Source of the DNA: JAHQVI01 sp963749875 | GTDB taxonomy: Bacteria > Pseudomonadota > Alphaproteobacteria > Rhizobiales > Rhodomicrobiaceae | Reading direction: 5' to 3' | DNA length: 64,000 nucleotides | Assembly (NCBI GenBank): GCA_963749875.1 | Contig: CAVVOX010000003.1 | Span: forward strand, 496,001 to 560,000 | Shown: piece after piece, positions 1-8,505 of the stretch | Layout: the number at the start of each line of letters is the position of its first letter | Position numbering within the stretch: the first letter of the stretch is position 1 | Made by a program: the position numbers and the translations under genes | The notes under the pieces: generated by a model | What the model saw: the letters and a program-made list of their open reading frames with translations, nothing else | What the model was told of the DNA's origin: nothing | The model's database searches: none

Positions 1-1
1 T

Positions 2-61
2 TTGAACGAGCGGTTAAAATTGGCGGAATCGCCCGATTTGCGCAGCGCCCGTTTAGATTAA
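2..61 (+). CDS. Possible 3' end of a gene cut by the window edge
   Basis: Frame 2 is open from the window edge for 19 codons and stops at TAA 59-61, just inside the first repeat copy. The short peptide is charged and looks like a plausible protein C terminus. A frame-1 alternative runs on into the repeat and is less likely. The gene would converge on the hybrid kinase, as other genes next to this repeat do. No function can be given. Confidence 0.25.
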   Translation: MNERLKLAESPDLRSARLD

Positions 62-181
62 CCCTCGTTCAAGTGGAATCACTTGGACGAGGTCAAGTTG
101 ATCCATTTCAAGAGACGAGCGCAACTGTTCCCGCGTCCATCCCCGCCTTCGCGGGGACATGTTTGGACGCGCATTGCGCTA
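54..181. repeat. 128-nt modular palindromic repeat, copy 1 (modules A+B)
   Basis: Runs from TAG to CTA. Module A is a long hairpin (arms ATCAACCCTCGTTCAAGTG and its near-complement). Module B is a nested hairpin with outer arms GCGCAAC/GTTGCGC (imperfect in this copy), middle GCGTCCA/TGGACGC (one mismatch) and inner TCCCCGC-CTTC-GCGGGGA. The final CTA is the stop codon (TAG) of the minus-strand hybrid kinase. It matches copies at 9499, 32701 and 62438 in length and order. Confidence 0.9.
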
Positions 182-2134
182 GGCGGCGCCTTTCCGCCCC
201 TCATTCGAGGCTTTTGCGTCGTGGAGCGGCAGGTCGAAATAAAAGGTCGTGCCTTGCCCTTCCCCCGTTTCGAATGAAATTGTCCCTCCATGGCGTTCGA
301 TAATCGTCTTTGTGATACTCAGCCCCAGGCCGGTGCCGCCCTTTTGCCTGGTGTCCGAGCCGTCTGCCTGGGAGAACCTCTGGAAAATCCGATCGCGGAA
401 GCCTTCGGGAATACCCGGCCCTTCATCTTTCACCCAGATGCGTAGCGACTTGCCTTGCGTCGTCGCGCCGAGCGTGATCGTGCCGCCTTCGGGTGAATAT
501 TTCGCCGCGTTCGAGTACAGATTGGCCATTGCCTGCATCAGCCGGCCAGAATCGCCGAGGATCGCTGTGTCCGGCGCTTCATTGACGACCTCCAGATTCA
601 GTTTGAACTGGTCGAGAAAGGTGCGATTCTCCAGAACGACCGCATTGAGGAAGGCATCCGTTTCAATGGGCTTATAGGCGAAGTCCGTTGTGCCGGATTC
701 GATCTTCTCCATGTCGAGAATGTCGTTGATGAGCCGGAGAAGGCGCTCGCAGTTCAGCAGGCCGATAGACACCATCGAGCGGGCACGCTCGGGCAGTTCG
801 CCGACGACGCGCGTGTTCAGCAGGGCCAAAGCACCGCGAATTGAAGTCAGCGGCGTGCGCAATTCGTGGCTGACGACCGAGACGAACTCGTTTTTCATGC
901 GATCGAGCTTCGCGCGTTCCGTCACGTCGCGAATGATGCCGGTGTAAATGCAGCGGGAGCGCAGTTTGACGGGGCTGATGGTCAACTCGATCGGGAATGC
1001 CTTGCCGTCTTTCCGCCAGCCGGTCACGAGCCTCAGGCTGGTGTCTTGCGTGCCTGCGACCGGCGGCGCGTCTGGTGCAGGTTCGGCAGACTGATGAATT
1101 AGGGGTTCGCCGAGCAGCATGAGATGATGGATGTGCAGGCCCTTCAACTCGTCGGCGCTGTAGCCGAAGATCGTCTCTGCCGCCGGATTGACCGTCTCGA
1201 TCAGAAAATTCTCGTTGAAGGTGATCACGCCATCCACGGCGCGTTCAAAAATGGCCCTTGCGCGGCTTTCGCTCTCCCTGAGCGCGTCCTCGATCGCCTC
1301 CCGGCGCTGGATCTCGTGCACGAGATCGTCATTGATCCTGGCCAATTCCGCCGTTTGCTGCATGAGCGCCGCTTCGCGCTTCTTATTCTCGGTAATATCC
1401 GTGGTAACGGTTACGATGCCGCCATCCTCGGTCGGAAAGCGCCCCACTTTCAGCCAGCGTCCGTCATGGTGCTGCAGTTCCAGCGGTCGATCGCCCGTTG
1501 GCCTGTCATAGGCCAGGAGGCACGCCAAGATCGGGTCATCCACCTCATCCGAGAGATGGAACTGGCCCTTCTCAAAGGCGAGATTTAAAAGATCTCCATA
1601 CCACACGCCGGGAACGACAGCTTCTGAGAAGCGGTCGAGGCCGTATTTATAGCGGTTGTTGCAGGTGATGAGCCGGGCATCGGCGTCGTAAAGGGCAACG
1701 CCCTGGTCCAGATTTTCGATCGCGGCCGCCAGCCGGAGCTCTGCCTCCGTCTTGGCCCGGCGGCTTTGCGCCAGGGCGAGTTCTCTGCCGATGACTGTCT
1801 TCAGTCGGGGCAGATCGTCCTTCAGCGCGACGTCCTGAACGCCATATCGAAGCAGCTCGATGGCTGTATCGTCGGAAATGGTGCCGGTGACGATGATGAA
1901 AGGAATGTCGGGATTGATTTTACGCACACAGTCGAGCGCCAGATACGGCGTCAGCTGAGGCATCGCCAGATCGCACAGGACGAGATCCCACCGGCGATCT
2001 TCGACCGCTTCCGCAAGCTCGTTCTCACGGTCCACACGTTGCCATCGCGGGTCGAAGCCACAGCTTTTCAAATAGTGGCTGAGCAGGGCCGCATCGTCTT
2101 CGGAGTCCTCGATGATGAGAACCTTCAAATACAT
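179..2134 (-). CDS. Hybrid sensor histidine kinase, REC-PAS-PAS-HisKA-HATPase
   Basis: A soluble 651-aa protein. The N-terminal receiver domain (about residues 4-118) has the acidic pair IIEDSEDD and a phospho-acceptor Asp in LVLCDLAMPQ. Two PAS domains follow (about 130-245 and 285-405). The HisKA domain carries its His in VVSHELRTPL, and the C-terminal HATPase has the N box (NLYSNAAKYS) and G boxes (DEGPGIPEG, GGTGLGLSI). A receiver at the N terminus suggests it is fed by an upstream kinase or phosphorelay. It is the last gene of a leftward cluster, 6 nt after the response regulator. No membrane segment is visible, so it is probably cytoplasmic. The signal is unknown. Its TAG stop is the edge triplet of a repeat. 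Confidence 0.93.
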   Translation of the reverse strand: MYLKVLIIEDSEDDAALLSHYLKSCGFDPRWQRVDRENELAEAVEDRRWDLVLCDLAMPQLTPYLALDCVRKINPDIPFIIVTGTISDDTAIELLRYGVQDVALKDDLPRLKTVIGRELALAQSRRAKTEAELRLAAAIENLDQGVALYDADARLITCNNRYKYGLDRFSEAVVPGVWYGDLLNLAFEKGQFHLSDEVDDPILACLLAYDRPTGDRPLELQHHDGRWLKVGRFPTEDGGIVTVTTDITENKKREAALMQQTAELARINDDLVHEIQRREAIEDALRESESRARAIFERAVDGVITFNENFLIETVNPAAETIFGYSADELKGLHIHHLMLLGEPLIHQSAEPAPDAPPVAGTQDTSLRLVTGWRKDGKAFPIELTISPVKLRSRCIYTGIIRDVTERAKLDRMKNEFVSVVSHELRTPLTSIRGALALLNTRVVGELPERARSMVSIGLLNCERLLRLINDILDMEKIESGTTDFAYKPIETDAFLNAVVLENRTFLDQFKLNLEVVNEAPDTAILGDSGRLMQAMANLYSNAAKYSPEGGTITLGATTQGKSLRIWVKDEGPGIPEGFRDRIFQRFSQADGSDTRQKGGTGLGLSITKTIIERHGGTISFETGEGQGTTFYFDLPLHDAKASNEGRKGAA

Positions 2135-2140
2135 GAGCGG

Positions 2141-2584
2141 CTAATCTCCAGATGGCGTATCGGCTGCCGGTTTCTCGTTCAAGAGAAGCCAATAGATGCC
2201 GAGTTGCCGCGCAACGTTGGTGAATTCGGTAAAATCGACCGGCTTGCGTATGAAGCTGTTCACGCCCGATTTGTAGGAACGGAGGACATCGCTCTGCTGA
2301 TCGGAGGTGGTCAGCATCACGACGGGCAAGCTTTGTGTCGCCGGATTCGCTCTGATCCGATTGAGCGTCTCGATCCCGTCAAGCCTGGGCAATTTCGGGT
2401 CCATCAGCACGACATACGGCTTGACGGGCGGCTGACCATCCTTGCCGAATAGGAGATCGAGCGCCTCGACGCCGTCCCGGGCGACGACGATCTCGTTGGT
2501 GATCTTGTTCTTCCTCAAGGCGCGCATGCAAAGAGCCTCATCATCAGGGTTGTCCTCGACGAGGAGAATCACTCTGTCAGGCAT
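2141..2584 (-). CDS. Single-domain response regulator, Rcp1-like
   Basis: A 147-aa stand-alone receiver without an output domain. It has the acidic cluster LLVEDNPDDEA, an acceptor Asp in VVLMDPKLPRLDG, TT in MLTTSD, and Lys in FIRKPVDF. Single-domain regulators of this type (Rcp1 family) usually pair with phytochrome-class kinases, and the two upstream kinases have that type of HisKA domain. The ATG at 2584 places the start right at the receiver; a longer open frame upstream overlaps the kinase gene and is not supported. It lies 37 nt after the ETR1-like kinase and 6 nt before the hybrid kinase, so it is probably co-transcribed and acts as a phosphate shuttle. Confidence 0.9.
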   Translation of the reverse strand: MPDRVILLVEDNPDDEALCMRALRKNKITNEIVVARDGVEALDLLFGKDGQPPVKPYVVLMDPKLPRLDGIETLNRIRANPATQSLPVVMLTTSDQQSDVLRSYKSGVNSFIRKPVDFTEFTNVARQLGIYWLLLNEKPAADTPSGD

Positions 2585-2621
2585 GGTGCGGTCTTCCGCT
2601 GTTGGCGCCATTGACCCCAGC

Positions 2622-3740
2622 CTATAGCGAGATCGTAAACAATGTCCCTTTAGCCGGGCTGGACTCTGTATCGATATGGCAGCCATGGCGCTGAATGATC
2701 CGCCATACGATCGCGAGCCCGATGCCGTTTCCGGCAAATTCGTCCGGGCGATGGAGGCGCTGAAACGGCAGAAAGAGCTTGTCGGCATAGGCCATGTCGA
2801 AGCCGACGCCATTGTCCCGAACACGGATTGTGGTTTCCTTATCCTTAATCTCACCGCCAAACTCGATTCTGGCGTCCTCATTTTTTGAGGTGAATTTCCA
2901 GGCATTTTCCAGAAGATGCTTCAGGGCGATGCGCATCAGTTCGCGGTCGCATTTGGCGACCAGGCCGTCTGCGACCACCGTTTCCACGCTGCGGTTTGGC
3001 GTCTCCTCGCGAAGTTCGGCGTGAATGGATCTTTCCATCTCGGAGAGGTCCGCAGAGGATTTCGCGAGCGGGACCTGCCTGATGCGGGCCAGGAATAAGA
3101 GGTCGTCGATCAGCCGGCTCATATGCAGGCTGGCGAGCCGGACGCGGTCCAGCATTTCATGGCCACAGGAATTGAGCTGCTCGCCATATTCATCGGTCAG
3201 GAGCTGGGAAAAGCCATTTATGCTTCGCAAAGGGCCGCGCAAATCGTGAGCGACAGAGTGGGCAAAATCGTTCAGATCCCGGTTCGCGGCCGTCAGACCG
3301 GAAATCAGCGCCTCTCGCTCCGCAACGGCCTTGTCGACTTGCTCCTTCGCATCTCGCAACCCGTCCAGGCCTGGTATGGCCAGAGCATTGGGGATGACCG
3401 GCCATAAGGAGTATGCCGCGACCAGCGAGACGGCGGCGGTTGCGGCCTTGACCAGGCCCTCCACGCCGTAGATCGGCGCCCAGAGCGTTATGAGCCCGAT
3501 GATGTGGGTCAGCCCGCATCACAAGATGAAGGCGGCAAAAAGCAGGAAAAGCCGGCGAAACTGAAGGTCGGGGCGCTGACGGGCGAAATACCAGAGCCCG
3601 ATGGGAATGCTGAAATAGGCGAGCCCAATGAGCAAATCGGAGACGGCGTGAAGCGCCACAAGATCGGGACGCCACAACAGGCAGTAACCGTGCGGAAAGT
3701 AAGAGGCGGTGCCGAACAGATATTCGAGAACGGAGTTCAT
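2622..3740 (-). pseudogene. Ethylene-receptor-like (ETR1-type) membrane histidine kinase, interrupted by one TGA
   Basis: Reading from ATG 3740, the first 73 residues contain SDLLIGLAYFSIPIGLWYF, closely like helix 1 of the plant/cyanobacterial ethylene-binding domain, with its conserved Asp, Tyr, Ile and Pro. An in-frame TGA follows at about 3519-3521. The same frame then continues with CGLTHII, matching the helix-2 motif whose Cys and His bind copper(I) in ETR1, then a third hydrophobic helix, a HisKA domain (SVAHDLRGPL) and a HATPase domain (NAWKFTS, DNGVGFDM, GNGIGLAI). Read through, the protein would be about 371 aa with three membrane helices. The domain is otherwise intact, so this may be a sequencing error, a recent nonsense mutation or recoding. 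Ethylene or copper binding is inferred from motif match only. It lies 7 nt after the upstream kinase. Confidence 0.85.
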
Positions 3741-3747
3741 CGATCAC

Positions 3748-5328
3748 CTAGCCCCATTTGCCTGCGCGCAGCGGCACGACGCGGTCCGCGTTCGCCACGT
3801 CATCCGGCGCGTCCGGAGCCGGATCCGCTCCTATCGCCTCGCCGGCCCGCATGCTGTCCGCCTGCCCGAAACAGAAATAGAATGTCGCCCCTTCGCCGGG
3901 ATAGGATTTGGCCCAGATCTTTCCTCCGTGAAGGCTGATAATGCGCTCGACCGTGGCAAGCCCAATCCCGGTTCCGGGAAAGTCCGAAACGGAGTGAAGC
4001 CGCTTGAACGGTTTGAACAGATTGCTGCTGAACGCCATGTCGAAGCCGGCGCCATTGTCACGGATGAAGAAAGTCCGGCGCCTCTTGCCGCGCAGTTCGC
4101 CGAACGCGATCTCGGCATCCTCGGTCCGGGATGTGAATTTCCAGGCATTTCCGATGAGGTTGCTGAGTACGATTCGCGTCAGCCGCTCGTCGCATCGCGC
4201 CGTGATGCCGGGCTCGATGGTGATCCGGACAAGACGCTCCGGTTCCTGTTCCTCCAGGGTTTTGATGACGTCCGAAACGAGCCCGGTGAGGTCGACGTCG
4301 GTCCTCTCCAGCGACCTCTGGCCGAGCTCTGACAGCTTGAGGAGATCCTCGATGAGCTCGTGCATTTGCCGCGTTGCACGGTGAATCCGGCCGAGCATCG
4401 TCTTGCCGTCTTCATCGAGCTGCTCGGCATGGTCTTCGAGCACCGCCTGGCTGAAGCCGGAAATCGTGCGCAGAGGCGCGCGCAGGTCGTGGGAGACGGC
4501 CGATGCGAAGGCCTCAAGGTCCCTGTTGGCTGCTTCGAGGCCGGCGGTGCGGTCCTCGAGCTTTGCCTTGATCGAGATGAGCTCAAGATTGGCACGCCCG
4601 AGTTCGCTCATCGTTTCCAGAAGATTGCGGCGCATCCCGTCGAGCTCGCGAAACACGTCGCCGATTTCGTTGCGGGCGTCTTGGGGGATCTCGGCTTCCA
4701 GATCGCCATGGCTGATCTGCCGGATCATCGTGCGCAGTTTCAGAATGTGAAACAGCATTCCCGTGCTGAGCAACAGGGGGATGAGGCCGCCGCCGAACAT
4801 GACGGCGAGGCATGCCGCGCCAAGGCCGAGCAGAACAACCCTTCGCGTTCGGGCCGCCGACGACGCCATCATGTCGTGCAGCTCAGTCGCGTCGGAGACG
4901 ATTGCGTTCGATTGGCCGAAGGCTGCGGATAAGATGATGCTTCGGACCTCGGCCGACTGTTCTGGACGGCGAGGCGAATCGATGCGATCGACGAGATGTC
5001 TCAGTGCCTGGAGCCGCTTTTCGATTTCATCGAGCAGGACATCGGCCCGGTTTTGAAAATGGGCGGCGGCGGCCAACCGCCTTGTGAGCGAATTGTAATG
5101 GCGCGTCCATTGCCGCCGCACACGCCGCGAACCATGAACGAGGAGTTCCGTGGTCAGAATGTTGAGTCTGCTGACATCCGTGTTGAGGGAATTCGCAAAA
5201 CCGACCCCGGTCTGGGCGCGTTCGAGCAGAAAATAGGCGCCCGCCATCGCCGCCACGACAAGCGCACAGCCGGCCGCGGCCCCGATCGTGACCGCCCTGA
5301 CTGTTGCGCTCAAAGAGATGGTTGGCAT
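3748..5328 (-). CDS. Membrane sensor histidine kinase with HAMP domain
   Basis: A 526-aa protein with two membrane segments (about residues 11-33 and 165-190) enclosing a helical, roughly 130-residue periplasmic region rich in Arg and Leu. A HAMP linker (GDLEAEIP) and a short coiled coil follow. The HisKA domain carries its His in AVSHDLRAPL, and the HATPase has GNAWKFTS, DNGAGFDM and GTGIGLATV. The kinase core closely resembles that of the next gene, suggesting duplication. A disordered Ala/Pro/Asp tail ends the protein. It begins 15 nt after the solute-binding protein gene, so the periplasmic domain may sense that protein with or without ligand. This pairing is inferred from context. Confidence 0.9.
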   Translation of the reverse strand: MPTISLSATVRAVTIGAAAGCALVVAAMAGAYFLLERAQTGVGFANSLNTDVSRLNILTTELLVHGSRRVRRQWTRHYNSLTRRLAAAAHFQNRADVLLDEIEKRLQALRHLVDRIDSPRRPEQSAEVRSIILSAAFGQSNAIVSDATELHDMMASSAARTRRVVLLGLGAACLAVMFGGGLIPLLLSTGMLFHILKLRTMIRQISHGDLEAEIPQDARNEIGDVFRELDGMRRNLLETMSELGRANLELISIKAKLEDRTAGLEAANRDLEAFASAVSHDLRAPLRTISGFSQAVLEDHAEQLDEDGKTMLGRIHRATRQMHELIEDLLKLSELGQRSLERTDVDLTGLVSDVIKTLEEQEPERLVRITIEPGITARCDERLTRIVLSNLIGNAWKFTSRTEDAEIAFGELRGKRRRTFFIRDNGAGFDMAFSSNLFKPFKRLHSVSDFPGTGIGLATVERIISLHGGKIWAKSYPGEGATFYFCFGQADSMRAGEAIGADPAPDAPDDVANADRVVPLRAGKWG

Positions 5329-5343
5329 TGGATCGGTCCTATT

Positions 5344-6372
5344 TCACGATACCGACGCTTCCCGGACGGAGGGCTGTAAGCGGTTCCGTGGAAACGAAAT
5401 CGGGAAGCGGTGCGGCGTCTTGGCGGTCGCGAGCCCCTTCTTGACCTGCCAGGCCGTCTTCTCCTCGAGCTTGAACAGCAAACCTTGAGGGAGGCTAATG
5501 TGGAGGCGATGGAGTGTCCAAAGCCTATGGATCTGACTCTCCGGATATTTGAATTCCGACTTAATGACGTCTTGTGCATCTGAAGGGTTGTTTGACGCAT
5601 AGCTCTCGGCTGCAATGAGGCTACGCAATATTTTCTGGATCTTATCTGTTTGCTGCTCGATGAGATCTTCCCGGGTCAACAAAAGGAAATAGAAGAACTG
5701 CTCAAGCTGCTCCGGCAAGATGACCGCATTGGCTTGAAGCGCCTGTTCGGCATCGCCGACAAACGGTTCCCAGGTCAGCCCTGCGTCGATCGATCCGCTG
5801 GTGAGATCTGCGACAATTTCCTCCGGGCGCAGATCGACCACGACCGGCGCCGTGGCCGGTATGCCGTGCAAACTCAGATAACGCGTGAAGAGAAATTCGC
5901 CGGCCGTTGACAGCGTTATGCCGATACGCTTTCCAGCGAGATCGCCGGGCTTGCGGATGCCGCGGTCCTTCCGTCCGATCAGCCGTGCGGACTTCGACGT
6001 CGAAATGACGGCGAGGATTCGCAGATCGGGATTGTTGAAACGATTGCCGGCAAGGACCGCGTCCGATGAGGTCGAAAAGTCCACTTCACCCTTGATGAGC
6101 GCATCGGCCGCCTCGAGCCCTGACGAGAACATCTTCGCTTCGATGTCGAGGCCTTGTTGCCGGAACAATCCACGCGCTTCGGCGATCCAAACCAGGAGCG
6201 CCGTCTGCGTCGCGCCGATCGTGAGCCGGTCAGCGGCGAAGCCAGGACGCGGCGCGGCCCAGCTCACGGACAAAGCGGCCATTGCGGCGGCGAACAGCCG
6301 TGTCAGCGACCTTCTGATCACTGCCCGCCGACGGTTTTCAGCATGTGCTGAGCCATAACGAATTTGAAACAC
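5344..6372 (-). CDS. ABC-type solute-binding protein, NMT1/THI5-like
   Basis: A 342-aa secreted protein. A twin-Arg-rich N terminus and hydrophobic stretch end near GFAAD, a likely signal peptidase site. The mature part starts RLTIGATQTALLVWIAEARGLF, the usual opening of NMT1/SsuA/TauA-type binding proteins, and contains KPGDLAGKRIGIT and the LTWEPFVGDAE motif of this fold. No permease or ATPase gene lies nearby. Being first in a kinase operon suggests a sensory rather than transport role. The open frame begins at GTG 6372; an internal GTG about 17 codons later is also possible. The substrate is not identifiable; relatives bind sulfonates, nitrate or pyrimidine precursors. Confidence 0.85.
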   Translation of the reverse strand: MFQIRYGSAHAENRRRAVIRRSLTRLFAAAMAALSVSWAAPRPGFAADRLTIGATQTALLVWIAEARGLFRQQGLDIEAKMFSSGLEAADALIKGEVDFSTSSDAVLAGNRFNNPDLRILAVISTSKSARLIGRKDRGIRKPGDLAGKRIGITLSTAGEFLFTRYLSLHGIPATAPVVVDLRPEEIVADLTSGSIDAGLTWEPFVGDAEQALQANAVILPEQLEQFFYFLLLTREDLIEQQTDKIQKILRSLIAAESYASNNPSDAQDVIKSEFKYPESQIHRLWTLHRLHISLPQGLLFKLEEKTAWQVKKGLATAKTPHRFPISFPRNRLQPSVREASVS

Positions 6373-6633
6373 TCCCGTGCTAAATCAGGAAAAACACGCA
6401 GAAGATGCATTGCGCATTTTTGCAATCAAAGGTAAAGGGCGGCTTATCTATCCGGAAGTGTAAAAAAGGCGGCGTTTAGAGCAGCGTCGGAGCTCGTGGC
6501 AGTTCCCGCTTGGCCCATAGCCTCGCCTGCCTTCTTGATGAGGCGTCCCGTTCAGTGCTGCGTCGGCGAACGAGGCCAGGCGTGCAGTCACAAGTCAGAA
6601 CAAGAAGACAACAGAAATTTGAAAGACGCTTTC

Positions 6634-8430
6634 GTGATTGAAGCCCAGCAGATTGAAACGGACGAAATCCCAGCAGTTCCACGGCGGGTCTTGGTTGCCG
6701 AGGACAGCCCGGTTACCCAGGATTTGTTGAAGCTGATCCTGACGCAAAGGGGCCATGCGGTCGATATCGCCCATGACGGCGAGCAGGCCCTGAGCGCCCT
6801 TGAGCGTGATGCTTATGACGTTGCGCTGATCGACTTCCACTTGCCCAAGCTCGACGGCCTGCAAGTTGCCCAGCGATATCGCAGTGAGAAGGGCGGCGAT
6901 GCGCGGGCCCGTCTGATCGCAATCACGGCCGATGTGGAAGGCCTCTTATCGCACAAGGAAAATTGCGAGAATTTCGACCAGATCGTCCCCAAGCCGCTGG
7001 ACATTTACGAAGTCTCTAACCTCATTGAGCAAGCCGCTGCTTCCGGGGAGCCGGATCAGGACGGCGTCGCAGGCGGCGAAGCGGAGGGTGCCGCCACGCG
7101 CGGGCGCGGCGCCGCGATCGCAACGCTGCGCCAGACTAGGCCCGCCTGGGCGCTTGGCCTGGAACTCCTGCAATGGCCCGACGACTTCGGCGAGGGCCGG
7201 TTTCCCGGTACGGCGACATCGGGCTTCAAGGCTGTCGATTCAATCGATGCCATTCTGGTCCGCGGCAAGGCGCGGGTCGGAGACCTTGCTTCGATCTGGG
7301 AGCGCAAGCCGCTTCATCTCTATCCGATTATCGATCTCGGCGGACAGCTCGGCAGGCACGCCGATTTCGATGCCTCCTGGGAAGATCACACGGACGGCGA
7401 CGCCATAAGGCAGCTTGTTCAGGGATTTCATCAGCGCCGGACACAGCTCCACAAAGACCTGATGACCACCTCCGAATTAAGCGAAAAGATATTGGCGCGC
7501 CTGTTCGTGCAGAATGCGCCTCTGAACGCTTCCTACGACGCGAATGAGCTTTCCCTGATCCGCTACAACCTTTCCCTTCCCGCCGGCGAGGTGATCCGAG
7601 AGGCCGAAAAAGAATGCAGGAATGGCTTCTTAAGGCGGGAATTCTTTGATCGCTTTCACCTCTGCCATCGCTGCTCTTCCTCACGGCTGCATGTTCGTGA
7701 GGAATGCCCGGACTGCCATTCCTCGCAGCTTCGCGAGGAAACCTACATTCACCACTTCAAATGCGGCAATCAGGGCGTCGCTTCGGATTTCCAGCGCGGC
7801 AACAAGCTGATCTGTCCGAAATGCCGCCAGGAACTGGCCCATTTCAGTGTCGATTACGACAAGCCCGGCTCGGCCCTGGTCTGCGGCCGGTGCGGTCATG
7901 CCGGTTCGGAACCGGCGATCGGATTCGTCTGCATGGATTGCGACGCGCATTTCGACAGCGAAACGGCGGCGACGAAGGATATCTATTCCTACTCACTGAC
8001 CGATGAGGGGATCGCCTTTCTGCAGATGGGGCAGGCGCTACGCGGCCCGGCACAGCGAACCTTGCGGTTCTCCGAATTGCCGCTCGAATTCGTCGTTGCC
8101 CTGAACGCGGCGGCGAAGCGCTACAACGAGGAGAAGACGCTATTTACGGTCGTCAATCTGTCTTACGCCCATGAGCGCGAAATCGTTCGCGAGGTCGGCC
8201 TGCGCCAATTCGGCCAGGCGCGTGATCTCTTCCTGGAGACTCTGAAGAACGAGCTCGGCGATCGCGGGCTCGTGATCAAAGGCCATTCCTACGATTTCTG
8301 CCTGCTCTATCAGTTGCCCCCTGTCGAAGCAGAGGACTTCATCACGCAGTTGAGCGCCTCGGCGATGAGCAATCTTCGCGTCGATCTCGGTGCCTCGGTT
8401 CAGCTCTTCGGTCCTGAGGATTTTGCCTGA
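6634..8430 (+). CDS. Response regulator with multi-zinc-ribbon (TackOD1-like) output region
   Basis: The receiver domain begins near RRVLVAEDSPVTQD, with acceptor Asp in VALIDFHLPKLDG and Lys in PKPLDIYE. A roughly 150-residue middle region follows, then at least five CxxC pairs (LCHRCSS, ECPDCHS, ICPKCRQ, VCGRCGH, VCMDCDA) plus a lone FKCG, typical of the TackOD1 zinc-ribbon output module. The last 120 residues (RTLRFSELPLEF onward) may be a degenerate GGDEF-like fold; I see no GG[D/E]EF. It is divergent from the kinase operon and 75 nt upstream of the HlyD-like gene. The start is uncertain: the frame is open from GTG 6496, and GTG 6634 is chosen because it sits just before the receiver domain. 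The assignment to TackOD1 is by cysteine pattern and is tentative. Confidence 0.75.
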   Translation: MIEAQQIETDEIPAVPRRVLVAEDSPVTQDLLKLILTQRGHAVDIAHDGEQALSALERDAYDVALIDFHLPKLDGLQVAQRYRSEKGGDARARLIAITADVEGLLSHKENCENFDQIVPKPLDIYEVSNLIEQAAASGEPDQDGVAGGEAEGAATRGRGAAIATLRQTRPAWALGLELLQWPDDFGEGRFPGTATSGFKAVDSIDAILVRGKARVGDLASIWERKPLHLYPIIDLGGQLGRHADFDASWEDHTDGDAIRQLVQGFHQRRTQLHKDLMTTSELSEKILARLFVQNAPLNASYDANELSLIRYNLSLPAGEVIREAEKECRNGFLRREFFDRFHLCHRCSSSRLHVREECPDCHSSQLREETYIHHFKCGNQGVASDFQRGNKLICPKCRQELAHFSVDYDKPGSALVCGRCGHAGSEPAIGFVCMDCDAHFDSETAATKDIYSYSLTDEGIAFLQMGQALRGPAQRTLRFSELPLEFVVALNAAAKRYNEEKTLFTVVNLSYAHEREIVREVGLRQFGQARDLFLETLKNELGDRGLVIKGHSYDFCLLYQLPPVEAEDFITQLSASAMSNLRVDLGASVQLFGPEDFA

Positions 8431-8505
8431 TGCGGGCCATGTCCCGGAGTTGTCTTTGCGAATTGGAAAGCGCCTGAAAGCGCCCAACAGGATTTGGAGG
8501 TCGGG

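Noticed and set aside
73..303. Short frames inside the palindromic repeats (also near 9528 and 62500)
   Set aside because: They read through hairpin sequence and recur wherever the repeat occurs; no start signals or domain.
2141..2905. 254-aa version of the response regulator
   Set aside because: The extra N-terminal 107 residues overlap the upstream kinase coding sequence and have no domain; ATG 2584 is at the receiver start.
3519..3521. Selenocysteine codon in the ETR1-like kinase
   Set aside because: ETR1 has Leu at this position, no downstream SECIS-like hairpin was evident, and no sel genes are in the window; kept only as an alternative explanation.
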